Assembly (NCBI RefSeq): GCF_905475465.1
Contig: NC_062258.1
Location: 2,170,001-2,234,000 of the forward strand
DNA length: 64,000 bases
Direction of reading: 5' to 3'
Source of the DNA: Pieris napi
Lineage: Eukaryota; Arthropoda; Insecta; Lepidoptera; Pieridae
Shown here: in pieces, positions 53,716 to 64,000 of the stretch
Layout of the letters: every line of letters starts with the position of its first letter
Numbering within the stretch: the stretch's first letter is position 1
The notes under the pieces: model-generated
Databases searched by the model: none
Told to the model about the DNA's origin: nothing
Seen by the model: only the letters and a program-made list of their open reading frames with translations
Made by a program: the position numbers and the translations under genes

Positions 53716-54440
53716 AATACCTCGTTTCGCAGCAATCGGTTGTAATAATAATGGAAATCACATTTTTCCTAAGGATTTACGCATAATAAGACTCTGGGAA
53801 AAAGCTCTGAAAAGACGTAACTTCAAAGCTATAAATGTTATGTTCGGAATATTTTATTGAATCTGATTATGAAGGCATAAGATCCTCTACAGGTTTGCAT
53901 AAACTACTTTTAAATTATGTATATGGTATGGGTACTTGGGTATGTAATAAGCACTAATTATTATGCGTGCATTTTAGGTTTAAGTTCATAGATATTTGAA
54001 AAAGACTGCAATCCCAACTGTTTTCCTGGAAGAAACCCACTACCACAGCAAGTATCTTAATAATATAATTTTAGGGGCAGCCACGTCATTAGTCATTACA
54101 TATTTGGCCTATTCGTTCACTGGTTGATGCCAGGTGGCAGATTGATTTAAGCAATATCATCCAGCTACCAGAGTGATAATAGATAGTACAGATATACCCA
54201 TATCAAAACCAAAAAAAAACCAAAAGCACAACAAGCAACATTTAGTAGCTACGAACACTATAAAATTCTTGGTGGGCGCTACACCTGGTGGCCTGATATC
54301 GTTATTTTTAAGATGGACATGCAGGATCTACCAGTGACCGCCAAATAACTGACAGAAGTTCCCTTTTAGCTGTTAGTGATGAACAATATGCAATAATGGC
54401 TGACCTTGGATTAAATTGTGTTATGCTATGTTATTTTAAA
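53716..54440 (+). pseudogene. THAP plus DDE transposase relic (ISL2EU-like)
   Basis: The first part reads RFAAIGCNNNGNHIFPKDLR then IIRLWEKALKRRNFKAIN. After a frameshift it reads CSEYFIESDYEGIRSSTGLH. Together these form a THAP zinc finger (C-x4-C type, FPKD, W-x-KALKR, C-x2-YF). KKTAIPTVF follows. From 54168, RVIIDSTDIPISKPKK, then NTIKFLVGATPGGLISLFL, then a stop-laden ADLGLNCV segment, match the DDE_4 transposase core; the D of DSTDIP is the first catalytic residue. A THAP domain joined to DDE_4 is the ISL2EU/Harbinger-like layout. Multiple stops and frameshifts: inactive. Confidence 0.7.
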
Positions 54441-54459
54441 GAAGGAATTGTAAAATAAA

Positions 54460-55720
54460 AGTACAAAGTAATCAGTGGGTTTTATTGTTTCAAAGTAATT
54501 CTTATAAATATATTTATTAAGTAGGGCCTTTTTAAAATATACCACATAAAATTTGTCCAATACTTTTAAGATATGATTGATAAAATTCTTCATCCCTTTC
54601 CTCATAATTTTTTAAAAATGAATATTGAAAAATATCCAATGTGATTACCTCGTGACAAGATCTGCATTTGTTCCTTTTAATCGAATTCATTATTCAGGAG
54701 TTTTCATATTTTGTAAACACCTTTTAAGATTCACTAAATCGTATCTAAGATTTACGTAAGAAATGCTGAAAATTGACAGCGTATTGTAATGGGTCAAGCG
54801 ATGATAGCGACATCTGCAATTAGCCTCGCGTTTCTCCTCCATTGGAAATAAATGTCATAGATAACATTTAGCACATGGCGCTCGTTACTATAAGAGACAC
54901 TGTATTTTTTTTAAGTTTAATTAAATTTAGTTAGTTGCAACTTTTGCGTGGGGTCATGAATAACTGTATACTACTCGTATTTATAAGATTTATCAAACTT
55001 AAAACTGCCATGGGTGATGTAATTTTTAATTGTAATTTTTTCAAATGTTTTGCTTAACATTTTATTTAAAAAATACGAGGTTGTCCTTCTTCTACGGAAA
55101 TTATTGTCTGCGAAATTTTAGTAATACTCGTTTACCTAATTTGACTTTCCTGAAATAACTTCTTATTCGTTTATTTGATATATACACATATGTAATGTAC
55201 TTAGTATCCTAGCATTAATAGCATTACCTCCTATTATTTTTCCTGAAAAAAAAAAAAGATTTTGACTTTGTAAAATCTAATCTCCGATAACATCGTATTG
55301 TCCTGAATGTATCATAACTTATGATTTATCCGATTTAATGTTTTTTTTAAATGTAAAAATGTCAGAATTAAATTTTTCCTTGCATATAAAAAAATTTCAT
55401 TATCTTTTTAGTGTGTCAAGGTACAAACGCATTAGCATTTTGTGATTTATATTTTATTTTTTCAGAGCGTGGATAACGGCTGTATCGTGAGCCCCATGGC
55501 CACTTTGGTCCCACTTTCGAGGGGCGTATCGCTGTTCGCAAGATTTCACGCCTGTGTTTTGGGCACTGGAAGTTGGTGTAACGGTGGTGTTATGCTGCGT
55601 TCAGACATAATTGTATGGCTGATAATGTCTGTCAAAAATAAATATATAAAATACTGCCTTTTATTTGATTAAAAATTGATACATTTAAAGGAGTTTATTT
55701 ATAATAAGTAAAAAAATAAA
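54460..55720. other. No gene seen
   Basis: AT-rich sequence. The 76-codon frame at 55442 shows no family resemblance and no splice context, so it is not called. Confidence 0.4.
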
Positions 55721-55727
55721 TAATAAA

Positions 55728-55948
55728 TCAGTGGCGCTACAACTTTTTTAGGTCTGGGCCTCAGATTTCTGTGTCTGTTTCGTGATCTCGATCTAATAGA
55801 CATGTTGGTGATTAGGTTCCTGTGCCTAACACATGTCGACTTTTTGGATCTAAGGCACGATTCCTCACGATGTTTTCCTCCATCCATTGGTGCACAGCCG
55901 GGGTTCTACGAACTCAGGGATGAGAGTTGCACGCTGAAGCCATTAGGC
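55728..55948 (-). mobile_element. SINE copy, full length
   Basis: Inverted: the 3' end GTGGCGCTACAACTTTTTTA, the AACCTAATCACCAACATGT region, the ACGATGTTTTCC block, GCACAGCCGGGGTTCTACGA (box B-like) and the head ending GGCTTCAGCGTGCAACTCTC then TTGGCCTAATGGC (box A-like). Confidence 0.85.
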
Positions 55949-56545
55949 CAACTCATTTTAATATACATTATCAAAATTAATATTAATACATTATCAAGTT
56001 TCCCGCAAATATATTATCTAATCTCTGAAATGTACCAAATCGTGAATATAAATCATATAACATGAATGTTTAATTGAACTTTTAATTTATCCGACATATT
56101 TTTAGTTAGTTCTTTTTTGTATGTGCATAACTCCTACACCTGTGGACCGATTTGGATGATTGAGGTGTCAATTGATTCAGATTTGAATAGGTCCCATATA
56201 AAGGTTGCAATCGGATTTTATTTATATGATTTTATATATCGGTTTTCAGGATAGGAACCGAAATCTCTCATGAATTCAACACTCGCGACGATATAATGTA
56301 AAATATAAAATAATGTGATAATGTAAAATGTAACAAGATTCACTACTTTATGGAAGTCCTGAGATGGAAAGGGAAAAGGAGACATGTACCTGACATGTCT
56401 CCTTTTCCCTTTCAATGGAGGAATGATCTGCGGAACAAGGTGTTTGTGAAGAGCGGAAGAAGAGGGATAGAAATTGCGTGGTCGCAAGCTTTAAAAACAG
56501 AGAATAAATTGTTTTGTAAACGCTTTATTTAATTAAAAACGCATT

Positions 56546-59500
56546 TTAGGAGTGAAATGGGTAGTAAGGATGGTTCTTCCAAAACGGCATAGATGTTAGG
56601 CGATAGTTCGCGTCGTAGCTGCGCAGGAGTCGCTTATCCGCCTCCTCTATTGCGAAGTCGAATATCTCGATGTTCTGTTGTATGCGGGAACGTTTCACTG
56701 ACTTCGGTATTGGTACCACACCCAGTTCATACTGAAAAAGCGATTTATACATTATAAATACTAGGTTTTCTCTTCTATATAGCCAGAGTATTTTAGCTTA
56801 TCACAGACTAAACTCATCACTCACGCATCCTTGAGGTCGTAGAACTGGCTGACCATGGACTTCCTTTGTGTGCATTTAACACTCGCTCGTATGAAGGAAA
56901 ACACCGTAAGGCACGCCTTAGACATGTGTCAGGCACAGAAGGCTGATCACCTACTTTTCTATGAAATATAAATTATCAAAGAATGCAGCAAAACACCGTG
57001 TTCCACTCACCAGATATCTTAATACAACTTGGGGTACAGTTTTCTTATACTTCCGAGCCATTTCAACCAGGGCAGTATCGTCGACGCGCGGCGGAGGGGC
57101 ACCTGGGCTGGCTTTACCGGGGAATAGGGGCCCGAATGGCGTATAACCCATAACAGCTATACCACGCTGTCGACAGAACTCCAGAAGTGATGGTTGTTGA
57201 AGGTTTAGATGTATCTGTGAAGGTTAATAGCTAGTATGAATCCATGATATATGATGATATGAGTATATTCCTGAATCGAATTCCTGAATTAAGGTTAGTA
57301 GGCACAGAAAGCCGAAAGAAATAGATAGATTTTTGTACGCAAAATGTACAAAAAGCGGCGGTTTCACTTAACATCAGTCGAGCCTCCTGTTAAATTTAAA
57401 AAAAAGGAACTCCTTTATATATACCTCGACTTGTAAGACTGCCGGAACAACACCAGTCTCTCTGACGAGTCTCTCGATCATATCTTGGTTGAAATTGGAG
57501 ACTCCGATAGACCTCGTGAGACCCTGTTTCTGGGCTTCAATCATTCCATACCACGTCTCCAGGTAGTCCGTTAAATCTGGTGTAAATTTGCTCTGTAACA
57601 ACAGGACTTGGATAACGAATACTAGAGTACAATAACATTTGTTTATTTACAAAAATACAGACATTATCGTAACAGTATTGGCTTAGCAATTCGATAATGT
57701 CGAAAGATATATAATAAATACATGACTTAATGTCCTATAACCCCTGTGATGGGGCAGAGAAGGTCCACAGTGAGTCTCAATTGTGTTCAGGCTTATGCCT
57801 CATATCTCACCTGGCTCTAAGTCTTTCTGGCTTTCTTTGCCTCATCTGCAACTGTACGACGCCAGTCTTTCTTGGGACGGCTACGCTTCCGCTTTCCTTG
57901 TGGGTTCCAATCAAGCGCCTGATTGGGGGTATAATTGGAATCTCTTCGGCGTGTATAGCCTCGTTAGAGATCTACTCGAGCCGTAGATACCCAGAATACG
58001 GTGAAGAGAGCGGTTGACGAAGACTTGGAGTCGTTATAATAAATTTTTCGACCACACAAAGACGACGCAGAGGTGTAAAGAACTTGGAGAAACCAATGGT
58101 GGTTGGTGACACAGAAGGCAAAAGATCACGCAGCCGTTCACCAACCAGATGGACCGATGAAGAAAGACATATCGTCCTAAAAACTATACACTGATATGAG
58201 AGGCGCTGGACAGAAACCGGTGGAAACAAATAGTCTAGATGTTTCCTTGCTGACCACGATGATCAGACATGAGCTACCGACTGAAGAGAGAGAAAGTATT
58301 ATTTTTAAAAGTAATTTATTTTAGTCAAAGGTGATACTTACAATAGTTCCAACCGGGAAATGTATGAGATACAGGTCCACATAGCTCATATTGAGCTGTT
58401 CAAGCGAGTGCTTCAAAGCTGGCACCACTTTTTCCTTTGCATGCTGGTCGTTCCAGAGCTGAAATATTTTTTTAAATAAATTCTCTCTGGTTTCCTTTAT
58501 ACATACCACTTATCACTTGAGACCAACGAGCACTAACGCTTATTGGAATGGTTTTGTCTTTTTAATCGCCTAACTAGGCCCTTGGTGTCAAGTTCAATAG
58601 CCTCGACATTCACTTGATAGGAGATAGTTCGACGGCTCCAGCAATCATTTTAATTATTTTGGAGACGTCATTAAGGTCCCCATGGAGGTCATTGCGAATA
58701 AACCAATTAATTGGTAGGAAAACAATTTTGTTTTTTAGCAAACTGGTCAGGTCTTCTGATAGGCCTATATATAGGATATTTTAATCCATTCTGCTCTATG
58801 AGCTAGCCTGTTCCATCTCTCCGGCAGTCCATCTGCCCATCTTTTTACTTGGCGTGCCCACTTCGTTTTGCCTTCTCTTAAATACATATTTTGTCCATGT
58901 CTCTTGATTACTTATTATTAGTTATTATAGGAACTTAAATGTTACAAGTTATTGTTTTTTACCCTTATCTAACCCAAGCCAAGGTCCCCAAAAGTACTCC
59001 GGCCTTATGCGAATGTGACCTCCAAAAGTTATTTTATTCGATTTTTATGTCGATTTTACTATTAGGTGAGTTATTTTCATCTACTAAACTCAATAAAAAC
59101 TATTTTTATTTATTTTATTTTCTCTCTCTCTCACATCACACATGTTACAATGACAATCAGACACTTCTGGAATTGGTTATGCCCAAGGCACGAAGAGAAT
59201 TCAGAAGGTGGATATATCAAGGAAATAGAAGGAGAGTGGCACAGTGCAGGCAAATGAGGGATTTGGAGCAGCCCAAATGGCACACTGGTATTTAAAAAGA
59301 ATGAGATGATAGAAGTGTGTTTAAGTGTAAAAGTATCTAGAATCATTTATTATTATTATAAATAATTACTATTATAATAAAATATGCATTATAATAAGAC
59401 TGAGTGTTTAGAGAGAGAGAGAGAGGTGGTGTGGCAAACGTTGGCAGTCATTGCAGCCCATGGACACCCATTAGTAGGTGCGGTGTGGCCTTCCAGGGAA

Positions 59501-59744
59501 ACACCGGGAGTCGATTCCTCAGTTCACCAGTTCGCAAGAGAGAGTGCGGACTGTTGAAGAGATCCAACCATCAAGGTGATGCTGATGAATTAACACGACT
59601 CGTACGGTGTTGGAATGAGGCAGGAGAGATCAAACCTCCAGCCTCTTAACAGCTACAATAGTTATAACATACCTTCGTAGTGACAAAAATCTCCTCTCTT
59701 GTGAGGGCACCGTCCGCTATTTTCTTATGAATCCCTCGACCAAC
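56546..59744 (-). CDS. Aldo-keto reductase, 3' five exons
   Basis: Exons: 59744-59673, 58458-58342, 57592-57425, 57214-57011 and 56731-56546 (stop TAA). All have AG/GT borders and phase 0 joins, so the product reads through without gaps. Recognisable segments are EEIFVTTK|LWNDQH, where Lys is the catalytic lysine; DLYLIHFPVG, where His is the catalytic histidine; GLTRSIGVSNFN; EFCRQRGIAVMGYTPFGPL, the cofactor-side barrel strand; and VVPIPKSVKRSRIQQNIEIF, the NADPH 2'-phosphate-binding IPKS loop. The product would be a cytosolic NAD(P)H-dependent carbonyl reductase of the AKR (TIM-barrel) family. The N-terminal exons with the catalytic Asp and Tyr are not in the visible part; they must lie above 59.8 kb or beyond the satellite. 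The introns hold SINE and LINE fragments. The substrate is not predictable. Confidence 0.9.
56825..56965 (+). mobile_element. SINE fragment in an aldo-keto reductase intron
   Basis: CCTTGAGGTCGTAGAACTGG, GTATGAAGGAAAACACCGTA, GTGTCAGGCACAGAAGGCTG and ATCACCTACTT: most of the body, with a damaged head. Confidence 0.75.
57735..58280. mobile_element. RTE-like LINE C-terminal fragments, opposed
   Basis: 57735-57880 on - reads KKDWRRTVADEAKKARKT. 57990-58280 on + reads GDTEGKRSRSRSPTRWTDEE and RWTETGG, resembling GRPxTRWTDD and DRNRWR blocks of RTE ORF2 ends. Both are frameshifted. In the intron between the exons at 57592 and 58342. Confidence 0.4.
58545..58725 (-). mobile_element. Second Jockey-like LINE fragment
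   Basis: The - strand reads NWFIRNDLHGDLNDVSKIIK, then MIAGAVEL, and later CTTGACACCAAGGGCC, parallel to 10590-10735 and 6085-6205. Intronic relic. Confidence 0.6.
59160..59385 (+). mobile_element. RTE-type LINE end with ATT-rich tail
   Basis: The frame reads RWIYQGNRRRVAQCRQMRDL (about 59205-59265), the W-x-RVAQxRxxW-like end of an RTE ORF2. After the stop comes a short 3' UTR, then ATTTATTATTATTATAAATA. Related to 60595-60840. Intronic in the aldo-keto reductase gene. Confidence 0.55.
59428..59535 (+). repeat. Interspersed repeat (GCAAACGAG family)
   Basis: GGCAAACGTTGGCAGTCATT then GCAGCCCATGGACACCCATT then AGTAGGTGCGG: third copy of the family at 5473-5645. Confidence 0.5.
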
Positions 59745-59974
59745 CTGCAAATAAAAATATATAGTTCTTTACATATTTCTCTTGTGTGCGTCTTCAATGT
59801 TTGGTTGTGCGGGTGTGGATGCGCCAGCGAGCTGGATTAACCCCTAAATAGTTGCCTCTTCATATTCAGTATGATGAGGTCTCTGAGCTTATAAATGCAT
59901 AATCTTTTTCATGGGTCAGGAGGCAAAAAGCAGGCCGAAACCGGAAGCGAAACGCACTTTGAATGAAGCGATAA

Positions 59975-60345
59975 CAGCCGCCCATGGACAGCTTCAACCC
60001 CAGGGGTGTGTTTCCCACCTTTCAGGGAATGATACGCTCTCCTAAGTCAGTTCGGTAATACCCCTACAGGCAGCTGGTTCCACAAAGATGTGGTGTGGCA
60101 GAAATTGCCTTAAAAAGCGTTGTGTTGTGGAACAGGTGTCAAGGTGGATTATTATCAGCCGCAGGTGTTTGTCCGTCACTATGTGGAACCAGCTCATTAA
60201 ATTATTTCCGAACCAATTCGACTAAGGGTCCTTCAAAAACGTACCAATTCTTCAAAGGCCGGCAACGCACTTACTTTCTGGCAATGTGAGTGTTATGGGC
60301 GGTATTTAACATCAGGTGGGCCTCCTGGCAAACCTTAACATGTGT
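59975..60345. mobile_element. Two Jockey 3' fragments, head to head
   Basis: 59980-60150 is inverted (GCCGCCCATGGACAG ... GGCAGCTGGTTCCACAAAGA ... GTTGTGGAAC). 60175-60345 is + (CACTATGTGGAACCAGCTCA ... CCGGCAACGCACTTAC ... TTATGGGCGG). They cover overlapping parts of the element, so they are two insertions and not one internally inverted copy. Confidence 0.65.
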
Positions 60346-60594
60346 GATGGACGTTAGTTATCTAAAGCTCAGCGCACGGATGGGTGAGTTTGTTTTGACA
60401 TTGTATGGTAAGTATGGTCATATGTAACGGAAATATAAAATTTTCTAAATATGTTTCAAATGACGTTTCGTTTAATATCATTTACGCAGATGCGTTATTT
60501 AGATTAGAAGTTTAAAGCGTTTAACGCTAAATTCGTTTTTAAACTGGCTTTTACAAGCTTTAAAAAACCGAAAAGAAATGAAATAATCGGGTAA

Positions 60595-60840
60595 TGGGCG
60601 GGGCACGTGGCAAGAGGAACAGAAAATTGGAGCAAGTACTAAACTGGTGTCCAATAAACAAAACAAAAGACAATTAAGAAACTGGATAGATCAAGGAAAC
60701 AGCAGGAACATGGCAGAGAGTGGCTCAGTACAGGAATGGCCGGATTTGGGGAGCCTTTGCCAAAAAAGGGCACACAGATATCTAGACAGAAAGAGATAAA
60801 AGAAAAATTCATTTATTTAAATGTAAATTAACGCGGAACA
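60595..60840 (+). mobile_element. RTE-type LINE C-terminal fragment
   Basis: MGGARGKRNRKLEQVLNWCP, then QETAGTWQRVAQYRNG-like and IWGAFAKKGHTDI residues, in two frames: the GHxARGTENW...WxRVAQxRxxW...FAKKGxT order of an RTE ORF2 end. The frame contains stops. Confidence 0.6.
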
Positions 60841-61584
60841 CAAGATGGCTTCGCTCCAGTGTTAATTCCTAAATTACACAAATATATTTCGATCAAAAAC
60901 AGTCTCCGAAGAAATTAAACTAGAAGACAGTAATTAATTTGCTCGATTCCACTAATCTGTGACCGTTATGTGTCACTGACGTATACTTTTTAATAATGAT
61001 TATTTACAAGTTAGAGGAAGAAAAAAATTGTGTAGAAAACGTTGGAGGACGCCTTCTCCCGGACAAGGGCCGCATCTTAGAGTAGTGAAATTATTTATAC
61101 ATTTCTTTTTGAATAATGTATTTCACGTGGTTATTCTAAATTTTAGAATACTCCGATACTCCATCAGCCCACGAGAATAATGTGTGTGAATAGGTGTAAG
61201 GGGTATTTAAGATGTTTTAAAACAATAAATCGGATTTTATTGCTCTGTGTTATTAATTTCTCGCTTCCTCTCAAAGTGGCAACCTTCAAACCCTAATTAT
61301 CGGAAGCTTTCAGATAACCCCTCCACCTTGAAACTTTCATCCTACCTATAAGGCTCCCATCTGTTTCCTGTCTCTTGGTGGTTTAGGTATTGGGTATTTA
61401 CATCTGTAGGGCTTAGGGATCTAATACATACACTACATATTTTATTCTACAGATATTTAATAGATATGAATTTTTACACACATTTCACAGTCCACTTGCT
61501 CTACGGTTTTTTTCGTATGTTCAAGCAAAATTATAGTTTAATACATTTCTAATATATGTATATTTTATATAATTAATATATAAT
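60841..61584. other. No gene seen
   Basis: Sequence between the LINE fragment and the satellite; no aldo-keto reductase N-terminal exon was found here on the - strand and no repeat family was recognised. Confidence 0.4.
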
Positions 61585-64000
61585 TAATTTTTGTACATTA
61601 TTTAGTCAATTATGATCAAAACATGAAACATAATACATCAAAACGTTTCCAATAAAATAATACATCAAAACGTTTCTTATAATATGCGCTATCTTGTGGT
61701 GTAATTTTTATCAAAATCCATAAGGTAGTTTTTGAGAAAATAATTTTTGTACATTATTTAGTTAATTATGATCAAAACATTAAACATAATACATCAAAAC
61801 GTTTCTAATAAAATACGCTATCTTGTGGTGTAATTTTTATCAAAATCCATAAGGTAGTTTTTGAGAAAATTATTTTTTGTACATTATTTAGTCAATTATG
61901 ATCAAAACATTAAACATAATACATCAAAACGTTTCTAATAAAATACGCTATCTTGTGGTGTAATTTTTATCAAAATCCATAAGGTAGTTTTTGAGAAAAT
62001 TAATTTTTGTACATTATTTAGTCAATTATGATCAAAACATGAAACATAATACATCAAAACGTTTCCAATAAAATAATACATCAAAACGTTTCTTATAATA
62101 TGCGCTATCTTGTGGTGTAATTTTTATCAAAATCCATAAGGTAGTTTTTGAGAAAATTAATTTTTGTACATTATTTAGTCAATTATGATCAAAACATGAA
62201 ACATAATACATCAAAACGTTTCCAATAAAATACGCTATCTTGTGGTGTAATTTTTATCAAAATTCATAAGGTAGTTTTTGAGAAAATTAATTTTTGTACA
62301 TTATTTAGTTAATTATGATCAAAACATGAAACATAATACATCAAAACGTTTCCAATAAAATAATACATCAAAACGTTTCTAATAAAATACGCTATCTTGT
62401 GGTGCAATTTTTATCAAAATCCATAAGGTAGTTTTTGAGAAAATTAATTTTTGTACATTATTTAGTTAATTATGATCAAAACATGAAACATAATACATCA
62501 AAACGTTTCCAATAAAATAATACATCAAAACGTTTCTAATAAAATACGCTATCTTGTGGTGCAATTTTTATCAAAATCCATAAGGTAGTTTTTGAGAAAA
62601 TTAATTTTTGTACATTATTTAGTCAATCATGATCAAAACATGAAACATAATACATCAAAACGTTTCTAATAAAATACGCTATCTTGTGGTGTAATTTTTA
62701 TCAAAATCCATAAGGTAGTTTTTGAAAAAATTATTTTTTGTACATTATTTAGTCAATTATGATCAAAACATTAAACATAATACATCAAAACGTTTCTAAT
62801 AAAATACGCTATCTTGTGGTGTAATTTTTATCAAAATCCATAAGGTAGTTTTTGAGAAAATTAATTTTTGTACATTATTTAGTTAATTATGATCAAAACA
62901 TTAAACATAATACATCAAAACGTTTCTAATAAAATACGCTATCTTGTGGTGTAATTTTTATCAAAATCCATAAGGTAGTTTTTGAAAAAATTAATTTTTG
63001 TACATTATTTAGTTAATTATGATCAAAACATGAAACATAATACATCAAAACGTTTCCAATAAAATAATACATCAAAACGTTTCTTATAATATGCGCTATC
63101 TTGTGGTGTAATTTTTATCAAAATCCATAAGGTAGTTTTTGAGAAAATTAATTTTTGTACATTATTTAGTTAATTATGATCAAAACATTAAACATAATAC
63201 ATCAAAACGTTTCTAATAAAATACGCTATCTTGTGGTGTAATTTTTATCAAAATCCATAAGGTAGTTTTTGAGAAAATTATTTTTTGTACATTATTTAGT
63301 CAATTATGATTAAAACATTAAACGTAATACATCAAAACGTTTCTAATAAAATACGCTATCTTGTGGTGTAATTTTTATCAAAATCCATAAGGTAGTTTTT
63401 GAGAAAATTAATTTTTGTACATTTTTTAGTTAATTATGATCAAAACATGAAACATAATACATCAAAACGTTTCCAATAAAATACGCTATCTTGTGGTGTA
63501 ATTTTTATCAAAATCCATAAGGTAGTTTTTGAGAAAATTAATTTTTGTACATTATTTAGTTAATTATGATCAAAACATGAAACATAATACATCAAAACGT
63601 TTCCAATAAAATAATACATCAAAACGTTTCTAATAAAATACGCTATCTTGTGGTGCAATTTTTATCAAAATCCATAAGGTAGTTTTTGAGAAAATTAATT
63701 TTTGTACATTATTTAGTCAATCATGATCAAAACATGAAACATAATACATCAAAACGTTTCTAATAAAATACGCTATCTTGTGGTGTAATTTTTATCAAAA
63801 TCCATAAGGTAGTTTTTGAAAAAATTATTTTTTGTACATTATTTAGTCAATTATGATCAAAACATTAAACATAATACATCAAAACGTTTCTAATAAAATA
63901 CGCTATCTTGTGGTGTAATTTTTATCAAAATCCATAAGGTAGTTTTTGAAAAAATTAATTTTTGTACATTATTTAGTTAATTATGATCAAAACATGAAAC
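61585..64000. repeat. AT-rich satellite array with two monomer lengths
   Basis: Tandem copies start at about 61590 and recur at about 61746, 61876, 62006, 62163, 62293, 62449, 62606, 62736, 62866, 62996, 63154, 63284, 63414, 63543, 63700, 63830 and 63960. Spacings are 129-130 bp (short) or 156-158 bp (long). The long monomer contains an extra ~27-bp copy of the AATACATCAAAACGTTTC unit. Core blocks are TTGTACATTATTTAG, CTATCTTGTGGTG and ATCCATAAGGTAGTTTTTGA. The array continues past the window end. Non-coding. Confidence 0.95.

Noticed and set aside
55442..55672. 76-codon frame before the SINE at 55728
   Set aside because: No domain, no splice or promoter context, and no similarity to the neighbouring families.
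59975..60345. Head-to-head Jockey fragments as a twin-priming product
   Set aside because: The two parts cover overlapping stretches of the element. Twin priming would give adjacent, non-overlapping parts.
61585..64000. Regularly repeated units resembling a CRISPR array
   Set aside because: The whole 130/157-bp monomer is repeated with no unique spacers; it is a eukaryotic satellite.

Overview
The window looks like a nuclear segment of a lepidopteran (moth or butterfly) genome. It is AT-rich, with short exons, GT-AG introns and very dense interspersed repeats. The repeat fauna is what I associate with Lepidoptera: a tRNA-headed SINE present in about a dozen copies, many copies of the 3' coding end of one Jockey-type LINE, RTE fragments with ATT tails, and a small TC...CTAG Helitron. 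Species assignment is inference; the features themselves are read from the sequence.

Host genes. (1) 31.9-35.9 kb, + strand: a secreted or membrane protein resembling the Ly6/uPAR (quiver/sleepless) group, in six candidate exons with matching phases. (2) 50.1-36.2 kb, - strand and convergent with the first: a gene built from repeated small exons, each encoding one two-cysteine module of the type VPPNC-x-x-GQ-x-LINGxCRDxW, ending in a related terminal module. (3) 59.7-56.5 kb, - strand: the last five exons of an aldo-keto reductase; its 5' exons are not seen. Their introns are full of transposon debris.

Mobile elements. 0.6-12 kb: Helitron, SINEs, LINE fragments and a broken Tc1/mariner. 12.3-18.2 kb: a near-complete CR1/Jockey-group LINE whose ORF2 is split by an 813-bp terminal-inverted-repeat element with a 4-bp target duplication. 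18.6-19.0 kb: two foldback elements. 23.8-31.7 kb: a three-level nest in which a SINE was hit by an Academ-like DNA transposon (about 335-bp inverted repeats, ATT duplication), which was hit by a Bel/Pao-type endogenous retrovirus (569-bp LTRs, ATTAG duplication) that is internally rearranged with an inverted LTR-gag-LTR block. 37.7-44.7 kb: a LINE whose ORF2 is interrupted by a 3.4-kb Jockey with an intact 1054-codon ORF2, both in an intron of the modular gene. 49.2-49.9 kb: a deleted PIF/Harbinger element. 51.2-54.4 kb: relics of a LINE, an uncharacterised repeated gene and a THAP plus DDE (ISL2EU-like) transposon. 61.6-64.0 kb: a tandem satellite of 130-bp and 157-bp monomers with an apparent 1094-bp higher-order period, running off the window end.

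No rRNA gene, true tRNA gene, CRISPR array or bacterial-type operon is visible. The most unusual items are the rearranged nested retrovirus, the motif-rich 813-bp element, and the phase-symmetric exon array of the modular cysteine gene.
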